A stretch of DNA of 64,000 nt. It comes from Paenibacillus sp. YN15. Its GTDB lineage: Bacteria; Bacillota; Bacilli; Paenibacillales; NBRC-103111. Below, one piece after another: positions 1-11,301 of this stretch. Where the stretch lies: the NCBI RefSeq assembly GCF_003285005.1, contig NZ_QMFA01000003.1:26970-90969 (forward strand). Reading direction: 5' to 3'. The position numbers and the translations under genes were made by a program. Below the pieces are notes generated by a model. The model did no database searches, had not been told where the DNA came from, and worked only from the letters and a program-made list of their open reading frames with translations. Every line of letters starts with the position of its first letter. The first letter of the stretch is position 1.

Positions 1-17
1 TTTTCTGATATGTTGAA

Positions 18-50
18 AAAGAACCTGGGCAACTTTGCCAGGTTCTTTAG
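18..50 (+). terminator. hairpin terminator of a gene left of the window
   Basis: AAAGAACCTGG at 18-28 pairs perfectly with CCAGGTTCTTT at 38-48 around a 9-nt loop. The 3' arm ends in three T. It most likely closes a gene that lies outside the window. Confidence 0.6.
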
Positions 51-51
51 A

Positions 52-101
52 TTGCATGTAAACAAATACAATGATATAATCAAACCACGACCGTGTTGTG
101 G
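52..101 (+). promoter_or_regulatory. probable promoter of rph with a dyad just downstream
   Basis: TTGCAT (52-57) and TATAAT (75-80) are separated by 17 nt, which fits a vegetative sigma-A promoter. Immediately downstream, at 85-101, is the imperfect dyad CCACGAC-CGT-GTTGTGG, placed where a repressor could block initiation. The actinobacterial rifampicin-associated element was looked for and is not recognisable here. Confidence 0.5.
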
Positions 102-186
102 AATATAATCATAAATATTGCATCTTACAATTTAAATATACCATGCCGGCGAGCTCTTGTCAAATGTTTTTTAAATTCAAGGTTAG

Positions 187-2802
<2,616 letters not shown>

Positions 2803-2820
2803 GGGCAAGGATAAGCCGCG

Positions 2821-2860
2821 GCGGGAACAGGAAAAGAGGAAGGGTCGGGCCTGTTCCCGC
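2821..2860. terminator. hairpin between convergent genes
   Basis: GCGGGAACAGG (2821-2831) pairs perfectly with CCTGTTCCCGC (2850-2860). It lies between the ends of rph and the convergent membrane-protein gene, so it can serve both strands. Neither side has a long T run. Confidence 0.5.
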
Positions 2861-2872
2861 AGACAATACATT

Positions 2873-3622
2873 TCATTTAACGGATTTATTTAATTTGATT
2901 GTTAAAGAGATCAAGGCTATGCCTAACATCAAGCCGGAAATGGGAGCTACAACTAAGATGCCAATGATATTTTTACTTGGGGTAAACAATAGCTTTAAAC
3001 CGGTGACAATGATTGAACATGCTATTGCAGCCAACCAAAATAACAGTTTTTGCTTCATTGTTGTGTTCAACGCTTTATTCGAAACAGGGCTGGTTTTCAG
3101 AAGATAAATTGCCATAAAAATAAAAATTAACAATAGCCCCAATAGAGATAAGCTGTGCTGCAATATTTTGAATAATGGCAAACCCCAGTATGTTTCACGT
3201 AAAAAAGAAAGGTGAATAACAAAATAACCTTGATTGTGCGTAAAAGCGTCTAATGCTATATGCGAGAAAAAACCAACAGTGATTGATAATAGAAAAATTA
3301 TCCAATCGTTTGTGCTGTAAAGCTTCCATTCTCTTATGGCATGATATGCTCTTCGATTCAGACTAAACATTGAAGGCAAATGGATTGCCATTTGCTCCTT
3401 AACAACACGGTGAAAGATAAAGGCAAGCAATATGCTCAAAGGAAGTGCTTGCGCAATCAAGCCCAATATAGAATGGCCTATTCTGCTATAAGGCTCCAGC
3501 ATAATGAAATATTCAAAATCGGGAGCCATACTCCCCAATACCAGACCAGTAACATTAAGCTTTTTGGGACTTATATATTTCAGTGGAAGCGCATAGATGG
3601 GATGGGAAAAAGTAAAAGGCAT
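2873..3622 (-). CDS. DUF4184-like integral membrane protein
   Basis: The 249-residue product begins MPFTFSHPIYALPL and continues with a GSMAPDFEYF segment and the histidine/aspartate-containing SHIALDAFTH. These features resemble DUF4184 proteins, whose members carry metal-ligand-like residues and whose function is not established. At least five hydrophobic stretches predict a polytopic membrane protein. The start at 3622 is chosen over an upstream in-frame codon at 3712 because AAGGGGGG sits 6 nt before it and homologues begin with this MPF-TFSHP sequence. No operon partner is seen. The family assignment is from recognition of the N-terminal motif only. Confidence 0.65.
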   Translation of the reverse strand: MPFTFSHPIYALPLKYISPKKLNVTGLVLGSMAPDFEYFIMLEPYSRIGHSILGLIAQALPLSILLAFIFHRVVKEQMAIHLPSMFSLNRRAYHAIREWKLYSTNDWIIFLLSITVGFFSHIALDAFTHNQGYFVIHLSFLRETYWGLPLFKILQHSLSLLGLLLIFIFMAIYLLKTSPVSNKALNTTMKQKLLFWLAAIACSIIVTGLKLLFTPSKNIIGILVVAPISGLMLGIALISLTIKLNKSVK

Positions 3623-3775
3623 AGCGGCCCCCCTTGTGATTATAGATTGGATTACCCTCAAAATATTACAGAAATCTAACTTTATAATAAAGATGACGTT
3701 CTTGCTTCCCATTTTGTAACAACTGACGATATACTTTTATTTGAGAAACTTAACAGTGAGGGGGGCAGCATAAGG

Positions 3776-4123
3776 ATGAAAGCGACAAGGGAGCTGGTCC
3801 ATATTCGTCAGAATATCCCGATAGCTGTTCCAATTCATTTTTTTGCGTGGGTAATCATAGTTGTTTCTTTGGCTTTCGAGGGTTTTAGTTGGTTTTTGAT
3901 ACCAAATGTAAATAATACCCCTGCATTTATTACTGTTTCAAAATGGCTAATACAGTCTCTATTGGTTGCTAATTTATTGGGCTATTTATTTCATAAATTA
4001 CTGATAAAGTGGAAACTTTCCGATACAGATTGGAAACTGTCGGCACATCTTATTTTTTCAATTGCTCACATTATTATCGTTGCTTTTTTCATTTTTTTAA
4101 TTGCAGGGTTTGAAGATTTGTAA
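3776..4123 (+). CDS. small membrane protein of unknown function
   Basis: A 115-residue protein with three clear hydrophobic helices (about residues 17-41, 52-72 and 88-112) separated by short charged loops. It is preceded by GAGGGGGG about 10 nt before the ATG, and the base composition is AT-rich like the neighbouring DUF4184 gene, which is divergently oriented. I do not recognise the family. The ribosome-binding site and the membrane-protein composition argue for a real gene. Confidence 0.6.
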   Translation: MKATRELVHIRQNIPIAVPIHFFAWVIIVVSLAFEGFSWFLIPNVNNTPAFITVSKWLIQSLLVANLLGYLFHKLLIKWKLSDTDWKLSAHLIFSIAHIIIVAFFIFLIAGFEDL

Positions 4124-4136
4124 GCATAGCATCGTT

Positions 4137-4226
4137 GAAATCCGTTGCTGGTTTGAGTCCACTCACGGTGCACCCTGTTATGAGGTTTACGCAATCAAGC
4201 TGTTTGGAGATGAACAAGCGTTGTAA
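4137..4226 (+). pseudogene. possible C-terminal gene remnant
   Basis: One frame ends with WFESTHGAPCYEVYAIK and seven more residues before TAA at 4224-4226. The segment has protein-like composition but no start codon with a ribosome-binding site. It may be the tail of a lost gene. The family is not recognised. Confidence 0.2.
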
Positions 4227-4244
4227 AGCGCATGATTACCAGGT

Positions 4245-4288
4245 GGGGCGGTCCAGTGTCAGTTTTCACTGACTTTCTGGACCGCCCC
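4245..4288. terminator. long hairpin after the heparinase-like gene
   Basis: GGGGCGGTCCAG (4245-4256) pairs with CTGGACCGCCCC (4277-4288), and an inner AGTCAG-type stem extends it. It lies 18 nt after the stop codon of the minus-strand gene and probably ends its transcript. Confidence 0.6.
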
Positions 4289-4306
4289 TTGATCCTGTGC
4301 TTGGGT

Positions 4307-7300
4307 TTATTCGATAAAATCGCACTTCTCCAGGAAACGCTTCAGCATGGTTACCGCCTCTGCTCTGGTGGCTTGGGCGGACGCTGCCAAGGATGCCGCC
4401 GCTTGACCCTGCAGGATTCCCTCCTGAATTGCCTGCGCCATTTCCTGTTTGGCCCACTGGATGCTGCTGCTGTCACTGAAATTTCCAAGCACGGCTACCG
4501 TCTGTTCGGCAGTGAGGGAGACAGCCGGGCTGCCTGCAAACGTCAGAGCGCGGATAAGCATAGCGGCAAGCTCTTCACGGGTAATCGGAGCATCGGGCCG
4601 GAAGGTGCTATCGGGATATCCGTTCACGATTCCGGCTTGTACTGCAGCCGAAACAGCCGTATAATACCAGTCGTCCGGAGAAACGTCGCGGAAGGAGCTT
4701 TCTCCGGACAGTGTCAGGCCCAGAGAGCGGACGAGCAGGGAAGCCCATTCAGCCCGGGTAATGCTTCGGTTTGCTTCGAATGTGGCATTGGACACGCCCT
4801 CCACGATCAGCTTGCTTGCCAAACGCTGAATATCCGATTCAGCCCAGTGGCCTTTCAGATCTTCAAAGGTCCGGTTAAGTTCTATAACGGTGTAAATGCT
4901 GTTGCCAGGCCGCATAAATTCAGCTTCACCGTCTTTTATTTTGCCCGGAACAAAGGCAAGACGTCGCGCGGCCGCATCGTATAAGGCAACGGTTGCCGTT
5001 TGAGAGGCCTCCGCACCCTTCAATGCAATTGTACGTTTCACATAGGTGCTGCCGAAGTTCTCAATCGGAAGCACGCGGCCGTTCTCTGTCTCGGCGGCAA
5101 GTCTGAAATCGACTGCCGAAGATAGTAGTTTGGCTCCGATGGACTCAATTGCGCTTGCAAGGGCTCCCTGTTCATTTGCCGAAGCTGCAGCAATCGTGAC
5201 CCGGAATTTCAGGTCCGCCACATTCACACCCAGCAGTTCTGCTTGTTTTGCCAGTTGCAGCACTTTAAGCGGCAGGGTATAGGAGCCCAGGTCTGATGTT
5301 ATCACAATGGAGGAAGTCGGATTCAAGGCCGCGTCTGCCAGCGCAGCTGCAGGAAGAATGGCTATATCACCCAGAATCCTCAGATTCACTTGGTCAGTGT
5401 TCTTCCATGCCAGCTTCAGCGCTGTAGCATCAATGATCCCATCAGTGCCGACGGTCTGAAGCTTGTTGTCGGATGTTACACCGGTATTGCTTGACTGATT
5501 GGTATCCGTAACAGAAGAACCGGCGTTTTTGATGGTGGTGAACTGCCCGGCAATCATGTCTGCAGCATAACCGTCATCATTGTAAGCGCGGACTTCAACG
5601 CTGTAGCCGGTTTCCGGCTGAAGTCCCGTCACTGTATAGAGTGTGTCGGCAACTCCCATATACCAGTTGTTGCCGACACGCAGGTCATAACCTGTTGCGC
5701 CAGTGGCAGGGCTCCATTGGATAGTGGCCCCTGTAGCAGTAATATTTTTGGCGGATACTGCCGCTTCAGCAGGCCACAGCGGCGGCTTTGCAGACTCCAT
5801 CAGGATGACCAGTTCGTTTCCGGCAATCGGCAGGCTAACCGTCCCATCTGTAGAGATATATACCTCCTCTGTCTTCAGGTTCATCAGATCGGCGTCCGAA
5901 TTCAGGCTCAGTGAGGCCGAGTCCCCATTGTTATTGACGACCGCATAGGCTATCTTGCCGCCCGCCGTACGCAAGCGGTAAACATCCAGCGGCGCATCGA
6001 CCTCAAGCTTCTCGGTAGTCAATCCCTCCGCACCTTGAGCCTTAGGATAAAGCAGTGTTAGGTAGTTCATGTTTGGGCCGTTGGCAATGCGGATATAATC
6101 AAGCTTCTTTTCGCCGTCCACTGACGGTACCATGTTGGTTGTTCTGCCCCATTCCCGGGTGATGGCCGGATTGGCGGGCTCTAGGACAGTGGTTTCCAGA
6201 TCGGTGCCATAGTGTCCTGTCGATTCAATCCGGCTGCCGTTGATCTCCGACGGCTTGGATGCGGCAACGGGCAGATTCCAGATCGTGCCGGCGGAGGCTC
6301 CTTTTATTTGGTCCCAAACGACAAAGGCTTCAAAGCCGTCCTTGATATAAGCGATTTTACGGGTCTGGGTGCCTGTGGAACCGCTGTTCGGGTCGGCGAC
6401 CTGCAGCGAAAATGAATCCAGATGGCTATTGGTCGAGAAAGCGTGATTAGTGCTTGTTGTCGGCGTATTCAAGTAAGAGGAATTGTCCGATTTTCGGAAC
6501 TGCACCGTTGCATGGGTGGAGGAACCCCGGTACCAGTTGGTGGAGCCGGCAAAATAGCTCTCAATGCCCGGGTCCAGCACCAGCGGCGTACTGTTTGCAT
6601 ACAAAGTAAAGCTGCCCTGGTCATAATGACCGTGGCCCAATGCAGTCGTATTGGCCATCACAGACATGAAGGTATCCTTCGGGGTGCCGAAATGGTTGCG
6701 GAACATCACAAGTCCGACGCCTTTATACATATCTGTGGAGGTTAGTTTGAATGGTACATATGCAGGCGTTTCACCGACTGGAGTAAAGAAACTTTCCAGC
6801 AGAATGGTTTCCACTCCGTTGGCCGGCAGACGGCTGCCGGCCTTTACCCAGGTCTGATACATCTTGGAGGCTAGTCCGCTGTTGGTTCGGGCAACCTCAT
6901 CGTAATAGACGCCCAGCAAGGCAAACTCGTTTCCGAAGGTCATCACATCATCGCCGAATATCGGCGAGTTAATGTAGCCGTTTGCATAGGCATACGGCGG
7001 CGTTTGCACGTCCGTATTGTATTCAAACATCTTCACGAGCTTGGGGAAGGCAAACCAATCCTCGCCCGTCTGGTTGCGCAGAGATTTGGCATAAGCGGCA
7101 AAGCGCTGTAGTACCGCCACATGATAACGCACGGATTCCGGCCATTCTCCTTCTTCCCCCACGCTGTAGAGAAGTTGCGCTTTGATTAACTTGTTGGCGT
7201 TAGCGATCAACTGCTTGCCGTTATCCAATTCGGGATATACCATGGACAGCATGGCGGCCCCAATGACTGCGTCGGACTCCCAGTTGCTCGCTCCCAATTG

Positions 7301-10300
7301 TACATTGTAATCGTCCAGCTCATTACGGTCTCTGCCATCATTCAGGAATAGATTTAAATAATTCAGTTTGTTGAGAAGATCCCGGTATTCCTCATCCGAG
7401 TATACTTCCGCATTTTTGATGAAGGTCAGGGCGGAAGCGATGACGGAGGCGACCCGTCCTCCCTGGACTTTTCCGTAGGCATCGATATTGTCCGGTCTGG
7501 CATCAGCGATCTGCCAATACTCAGCGCCTTGCAGGAAGTCGTTAAGCTTCAAAAAAATACGTTCTTTGGCCTTTTGCGCATAAGCAATGTCTCCGGTAAC
7601 GGCATAAACCAAAGCATCTGCTTGAAGGCTCAAGTTGCTGGGAGCAGCTATAGTGGATTTGCGGTTATTAGCCAGTTCCGTTGAACCCAGCGCTGTTCCG
7701 TTGGCATCCTTATACGTAATAACTGCCTTTACACCATTTTTCAGCTTGCCATCAATTTTGGCGGCAAAGGTCAGCGTGTGCGATACACCTGCTGCCACCG
7801 CGATATCCTGTGAGGAAGTCCAGGCTCCCTGGTCATTTCCAGTGGGGTTTTCAATATAGATGGAACGGCTGCCCTCATTGGAATAATTGCTTCGGCTTTC
7901 CCACGTTAGAACCGGATTTCCCTTGATTGCTGTCGGTGTCCAATATTCGGGATTCTGGTCACCATTTTCGAAGCCTGCATTCTTGATATCCAGATCTGCC
8001 GTATCGGCGGGGGATATGACCACACTGTCGATCCATGTATGTCCGAGACCTGAAGCTTCATTGTCCGCCGAATCCAGCGTGAACTGCAATTTGATGGAAG
8101 CCGTACCCGACGGGGGAGTGAAGATCAAGGTTGTTGAATTGCTCCACAGCTTGTATTCCTTGTTCAGGGCATCATAATCCACATCATCCTGCAGGAACCG
8201 CTTCTGGTCAAGCAAATCATCCAGCGATTGTTCATCCGATATTTGCTTGGCTTCTTCGTATTTGGCTTTCAGATCGGCGCTTTGTTCAATTTTGGACCGT
8301 AAATTCTCCAAGCCTTCTTGGGTGAAATACAAAGAGGCTTCCGGTTCGGCTTCACTTCTGAGAGTCTGGGCATCCCGCATGGCCTTCATGGCATTATACA
8401 CGTTGACAAGCGCAGCGCCGATAGCCTGCACCTCACCTTCCTGCCTAGCTTGGGCGGCGGCAGCAAGGCTGTCCTGCAGCGTATCAATAGCCGCTTGCGG
8501 ATACTGCCAGGCTTGTGTTCCGGCTTCACTACTGGTCAACAGGTCGTTTGCGGCGCCGGTGATTCTATCATATTTGTCCTGCAGCTTGGCGTCTACGATC
8601 TGGTTGAGGCTTAACTCCAGATAGGGCCGATTGGCGGCGGCAGCGGTTTCCTTGGAGTGAATTTCCGAGGCGTACCGGGTTCCCGCCACATTGCTGAAGC
8701 TGAGGCTGAGCAGCTTGTCTCCCAGCAGCTCAATCTGTACAGGAACGGTCAGATCCGCCACGCCGGTTCCCGCCGCGTCCTTGGCCCCCAATGTAAAGGT
8801 GCTGACCACAGGCCCCAAAGCCGGCTCTCCCGAAGCCGGGTAGAGGAGGCTGCCCTCCGACCAGGAATCGTCGGTCTCATAATGGACCTCGGTGGTATTC
8901 CGGTCGGTTTTCCAGTTGGTTACGCGAAGCTGGGCTTGCTTCACTTCTCCGGAAATGGCGGACAGATCAAATTTCATGTAAGCGGTTCGCCCTTCCCCGT
9001 AAATCAGCGTACCGCCGTTATGGGGCTTGTTTTTCTCCGTTGTCCAGATGAAGGCGTCATCCACCGGCGGGAGCGAAACGGTCGCATACGTGCCGGAGAG
9101 AATATGGCTGCCGGGATACCATGCCACCGCTTCTTTCAGCCCGTACTTGTTGGAGAACGGGTGGGAGGCTCTGGAATAATGCTCAATGGCAAACCGGATA
9201 TCCTCGTCCGGGCGAGGGGAATAAAAGGCGCGATGGCGGACAAAGGGCACCTGGTAGCTTCCCTCCAGAACGGAGCTGGCATGGGCAATTTCATCGGCTA
9301 CCGCCTGTTTGGAGGCTTGGGTGTACATCTCCGGTTCAATCAGCAGCATGGTTTCCGCTTCCCAAATCAGCGTGTGAAGGGTTTGCCGGTATTCGGAGAA
9401 TTCCAGCTTGTTGGCTTTGGCATCCACCACCTTGTCGGAGATGACGGTGCTTTTGTGATAGGCCGTTCCCGCTTCCCGCAGCTGCTTGATTCCCAGCGCC
9501 AAATCCCCGGAGGGATCGGCCAGAACGGAGCGGGCGGCCTCTACCTTGGCGGCGAACCGGTCCTTGGCGGTTTGGCTGACCTGACCGGGGCCGGCTCCAA
9601 CGCTGTATTGACCAAGCAGCAGCTCGGCTTTATCCAGCAGCGCGGCCATGCTCCCCTCCAGTGATGCGGTGCGGGGAGCCAGCTTGGGCACCATCATATT
9701 GATCACGGACGAATCGGCAATTGAGCCGTATTGGAGGGTCACGGTCATTTTCACATTGGCGTCAGCTCCAGTTGCTGCGGGGCGGTTGACGGCGCCCGTG
9801 TCCGAGATGACGTCCGGCCGGTCTGAGCTCCAGACAATGGAGGAGAAGCCGTAATCTCCTACCGTTTGCAGATAGACATCCTCGTATACAGTCATATTGT
9901 TGTATTTGGCAACCAGCAGCTCCTTATCCCTGGCCACCCGCTGGGTGTCGGTGGGGGTAGGCAGCTTTTGGACTGTCACCTGTATGACGGCAGTGTCGGA
10001 GGCTGCGCCGTAAGCCAATGCTGCCGTCAGCGTCACCGGAATATCCGTTTCCGTATATTCGGGCCGGACAACGGCGCCTGTATGGCTAATGACCGAAGGG
10101 TTGTCCGAGGTCCAAACAATGGAGGAGTTCAGGAGTCCCTCCGTGGGCAAATTCAGATTCTCCGTTACTGTTTTACCCTGGAATTGCTGCAGCAGCATTG
10201 CTTTATCGCTGGCTATGCGCTCCTCATTCGTGAGCGCTTTCAAAACGGAGACTTCCAGCACAGGTCTCCAGGCGACGGTGGCGTGCTCCTTGGAGGCCAA

Positions 10301-10849
10301 ATCGACTCCAGGGGTCGCAACTATATTATCCCGTTTGAATACAAGGGTCAAAACCTGGTCACCTTCGGCTTCAGTTCTAACCGTATCGGTTAAGGGCACC
10401 GCAACCACGGTTCCGGCAGCGCCGCTTGCTGTGCCGCTGGCGATTAGATTTTCCTCCGGGGGGTCCTGGGGCCGGTTTGCGTATGTGACGGATTGCTCCG
10501 ACCAATTATCATAGACGCTTTTATACACCGAATAATTGGCTCCGCTATTCGCATTCGATTTGTAGAGCTTAAGGGTAGCGCTTTCAATCGGGTCGGTAAT
10601 GCCGGATAAATCGAATTTCATCATAAATTGCCTGTTGGCTCCCAGGATCAATGTACCGCTCGGTGATGTAGCGCTGGTGCTGTATGAGTTTACGCTGGCG
10701 TCATCTGTCGGGCTAAGTTTAAGTACAACAGTACTGAGGCCCTCGGATTCCTCTGCATAAGCAGGAGAGACAATCCCTGCGCAAAAGCTGAACACCATGC
10801 TCAAAGCGACCATGCAGGATATCCGCTTGTTCCATAGTCGATTAAACAT
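4307..10849 (-). CDS. giant SLH-anchored heparinase II/III-like polysaccharide lyase
   Basis: A secreted 2180-residue multimodular protein. A signal peptide (1-32, ending PAYA-EE) is followed by a DNRLRE-type beta module (about 40-200), two bacterial Ig-like repeats (about 210-390), helical linkers, a second DNRLRE-like module (about 590-745), another helical linker (about 750-870) and a carbohydrate-binding-like stretch near 900-1060. The catalytic region (about 1060-1600) is an alpha/alpha toroid ending in the heparinase II/III signature GHGHYDQGSFTLYA (H1406, H1408) with the later STHATVQ. A fibronectin III domain lies at about 1690-1775, and three SLH domains at 1995-2180 would hold it on the cell wall. 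The likely reaction is beta-elimination of a uronic-acid polysaccharide; the substrate is unknown. The ATG at 10849 has GGAGG 11 nt upstream. It is transcribed divergently from an alginate-lyase-like gene, with a cre-like site in the leader. Confidence 0.85.
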   Translation of the reverse strand: MFNRLWNKRISCMVALSMVFSFCAGIVSPAYAEESEGLSTVVLKLSPTDDASVNSYSTSATSPSGTLILGANRQFMMKFDLSGITDPIESATLKLYKSNANSGANYSVYKSVYDNWSEQSVTYANRPQDPPEENLIASGTASGAAGTVVAVPLTDTVRTEAEGDQVLTLVFKRDNIVATPGVDLASKEHATVAWRPVLEVSVLKALTNEERIASDKAMLLQQFQGKTVTENLNLPTEGLLNSSIVWTSDNPSVISHTGAVVRPEYTETDIPVTLTAALAYGAASDTAVIQVTVQKLPTPTDTQRVARDKELLVAKYNNMTVYEDVYLQTVGDYGFSSIVWSSDRPDVISDTGAVNRPAATGADANVKMTVTLQYGSIADSSVINMMVPKLAPRTASLEGSMAALLDKAELLLGQYSVGAGPGQVSQTAKDRFAAKVEAARSVLADPSGDLALGIKQLREAGTAYHKSTVISDKVVDAKANKLEFSEYRQTLHTLIWEAETMLLIEPEMYTQASKQAVADEIAHASSVLEGSYQVPFVRHRAFYSPRPDEDIRFAIEHYSRASHPFSNKYGLKEAVAWYPGSHILSGTYATVSLPPVDDAFIWTTEKNKPHNGGTLIYGEGRTAYMKFDLSAISGEVKQAQLRVTNWKTDRNTTEVHYETDDSWSEGSLLYPASGEPALGPVVSTFTLGAKDAAGTGVADLTVPVQIELLGDKLLSLSFSNVAGTRYASEIHSKETAAAANRPYLELSLNQIVDAKLQDKYDRITGAANDLLTSSEAGTQAWQYPQAAIDTLQDSLAAAAQARQEGEVQAIGAALVNVYNAMKAMRDAQTLRSEAEPEASLYFTQEGLENLRSKIEQSADLKAKYEEAKQISDEQSLDDLLDQKRFLQDDVDYDALNKEYKLWSNSTTLIFTPPSGTASIKLQFTLDSADNEASGLGHTWIDSVVISPADTADLDIKNAGFENGDQNPEYWTPTAIKGNPVLTWESRSNYSNEGSRSIYIENPTGNDQGAWTSSQDIAVAAGVSHTLTFAAKIDGKLKNGVKAVITYKDANGTALGSTELANNRKSTIAAPSNLSLQADALVYAVTGDIAYAQKAKERIFLKLNDFLQGAEYWQIADARPDNIDAYGKVQGGRVASVIASALTFIKNAEVYSDEEYRDLLNKLNYLNLFLNDGRDRNELDDYNVQLGASNWESDAVIGAAMLSMVYPELDNGKQLIANANKLIKAQLLYSVGEEGEWPESVRYHVAVLQRFAAYAKSLRNQTGEDWFAFPKLVKMFEYNTDVQTPPYAYANGYINSPIFGDDVMTFGNEFALLGVYYDEVARTNSGLASKMYQTWVKAGSRLPANGVETILLESFFTPVGETPAYVPFKLTSTDMYKGVGLVMFRNHFGTPKDTFMSVMANTTALGHGHYDQGSFTLYANSTPLVLDPGIESYFAGSTNWYRGSSTHATVQFRKSDNSSYLNTPTTSTNHAFSTNSHLDSFSLQVADPNSGSTGTQTRKIAYIKDGFEAFVVWDQIKGASAGTIWNLPVAASKPSEINGSRIESTGHYGTDLETTVLEPANPAITREWGRTTNMVPSVDGEKKLDYIRIANGPNMNYLTLLYPKAQGAEGLTTEKLEVDAPLDVYRLRTAGGKIAYAVVNNNGDSASLSLNSDADLMNLKTEEVYISTDGTVSLPIAGNELVILMESAKPPLWPAEAAVSAKNITATGATIQWSPATGATGYDLRVGNNWYMGVADTLYTVTGLQPETGYSVEVRAYNDDGYAADMIAGQFTTIKNAGSSVTDTNQSSNTGVTSDNKLQTVGTDGIIDATALKLAWKNTDQVNLRILGDIAILPAAALADAALNPTSSIVITSDLGSYTLPLKVLQLAKQAELLGVNVADLKFRVTIAAASANEQGALASAIESIGAKLLSSAVDFRLAAETENGRVLPIENFGSTYVKRTIALKGAEASQTATVALYDAAARRLAFVPGKIKDGEAEFMRPGNSIYTVIELNRTFEDLKGHWAESDIQRLASKLIVEGVSNATFEANRSITRAEWASLLVRSLGLTLSGESSFRDVSPDDWYYTAVSAAVQAGIVNGYPDSTFRPDAPITREELAAMLIRALTFAGSPAVSLTAEQTVAVLGNFSDSSSIQWAKQEMAQAIQEGILQGQAAASLAASAQATRAEAVTMLKRFLEKCDFIE

Positions 10850-10904
10850 CTTTAGACATACCTCCGATTTCCGAATTTGTAAGTCAATAGTCTCTCACAT
10901 TTGG

Positions 10905-10918
10905 TTATAGCGCTTTCA
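10905..10918 (-). promoter_or_regulatory. cre-like catabolite repression site
   Basis: TTATAGCGCTTTCA matches 12 of 14 positions of the CcpA operator consensus TGWAANCGNTNWCA. It lies 56 nt upstream of the heparinase-like start codon, where CcpA binding could reduce expression when preferred sugars are present. This is inferred from the motif alone. Confidence 0.45.
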
Positions 10919-10987
10919 CATCCTTTCAGCTTGAATATATCACGAGTATATATGCGTTCTTTTTAGATGAACATGATGTTTTTTTAG

Positions 10988-11118
10988 TTCGTGAAAATTT
11001 GAGTAAATCATTTTGGTGATCGTGTTATTTTGGGGAATTCGTTAGTTTTTAGGTAAGAATAATTTTTTTCTGTAAACAAACTCGTCCCACATGAAGTAGA
11101 AATCGTGACATTTTGGGG
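10988..11118. repeat. TCGTG-type direct repeats between divergent lyase genes
   Basis: GATCGTGTTATTTTGGGG (11018-11035) and AATCGTGACATTTTGGGG (11101-11118) match at 15 of 18 positions. A weaker third copy, GTTCGTGAAAATTTGAG, begins at 10987. The copies lie in the roughly 450-bp divergent intergenic region of the two lyase genes and could be regulator-binding half-sites. No local regulator gene is adjacent. Confidence 0.45.
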
Positions 11119-11175
11119 TAGCCAATAAATGGAAGGTGATTTATGCTCAAGTAGGCGAGTGTATCACCCATAAAA

Positions 11176-11189
11176 TGAATGCGGTTACA
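11176..11189 (+). promoter_or_regulatory. cre-like catabolite repression site
   Basis: TGAATGCGGTTACA matches 13 of 14 positions of the CcpA operator consensus TGWAANCGNTNWCA. It lies about 110 nt upstream of the alginate-lyase-like gene. The rest of 11060-11280 has no clear gene. One frame ending with TAG at about 11225 reads like the tail of a lost protein but has no start. Confidence 0.5.
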
Positions 11190-11301
11190 CCGCTGATGAC
11201 AAAGCCTATGAAAGGAGGGCCAAATTAGCACAAAGTGCAGCTTGAAGCGAACATCATAGTGTCAAGTTGGGAAAACAATATGGCAGGTAAAGGAGATGAA
11301 C

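Noticed and set aside
8657-9664. A 335-codon plus-strand ORF
   Set aside because: It is antisense to the continuous, domain-rich heparinase-like gene and has shadow-type composition with no ribosome-binding site.
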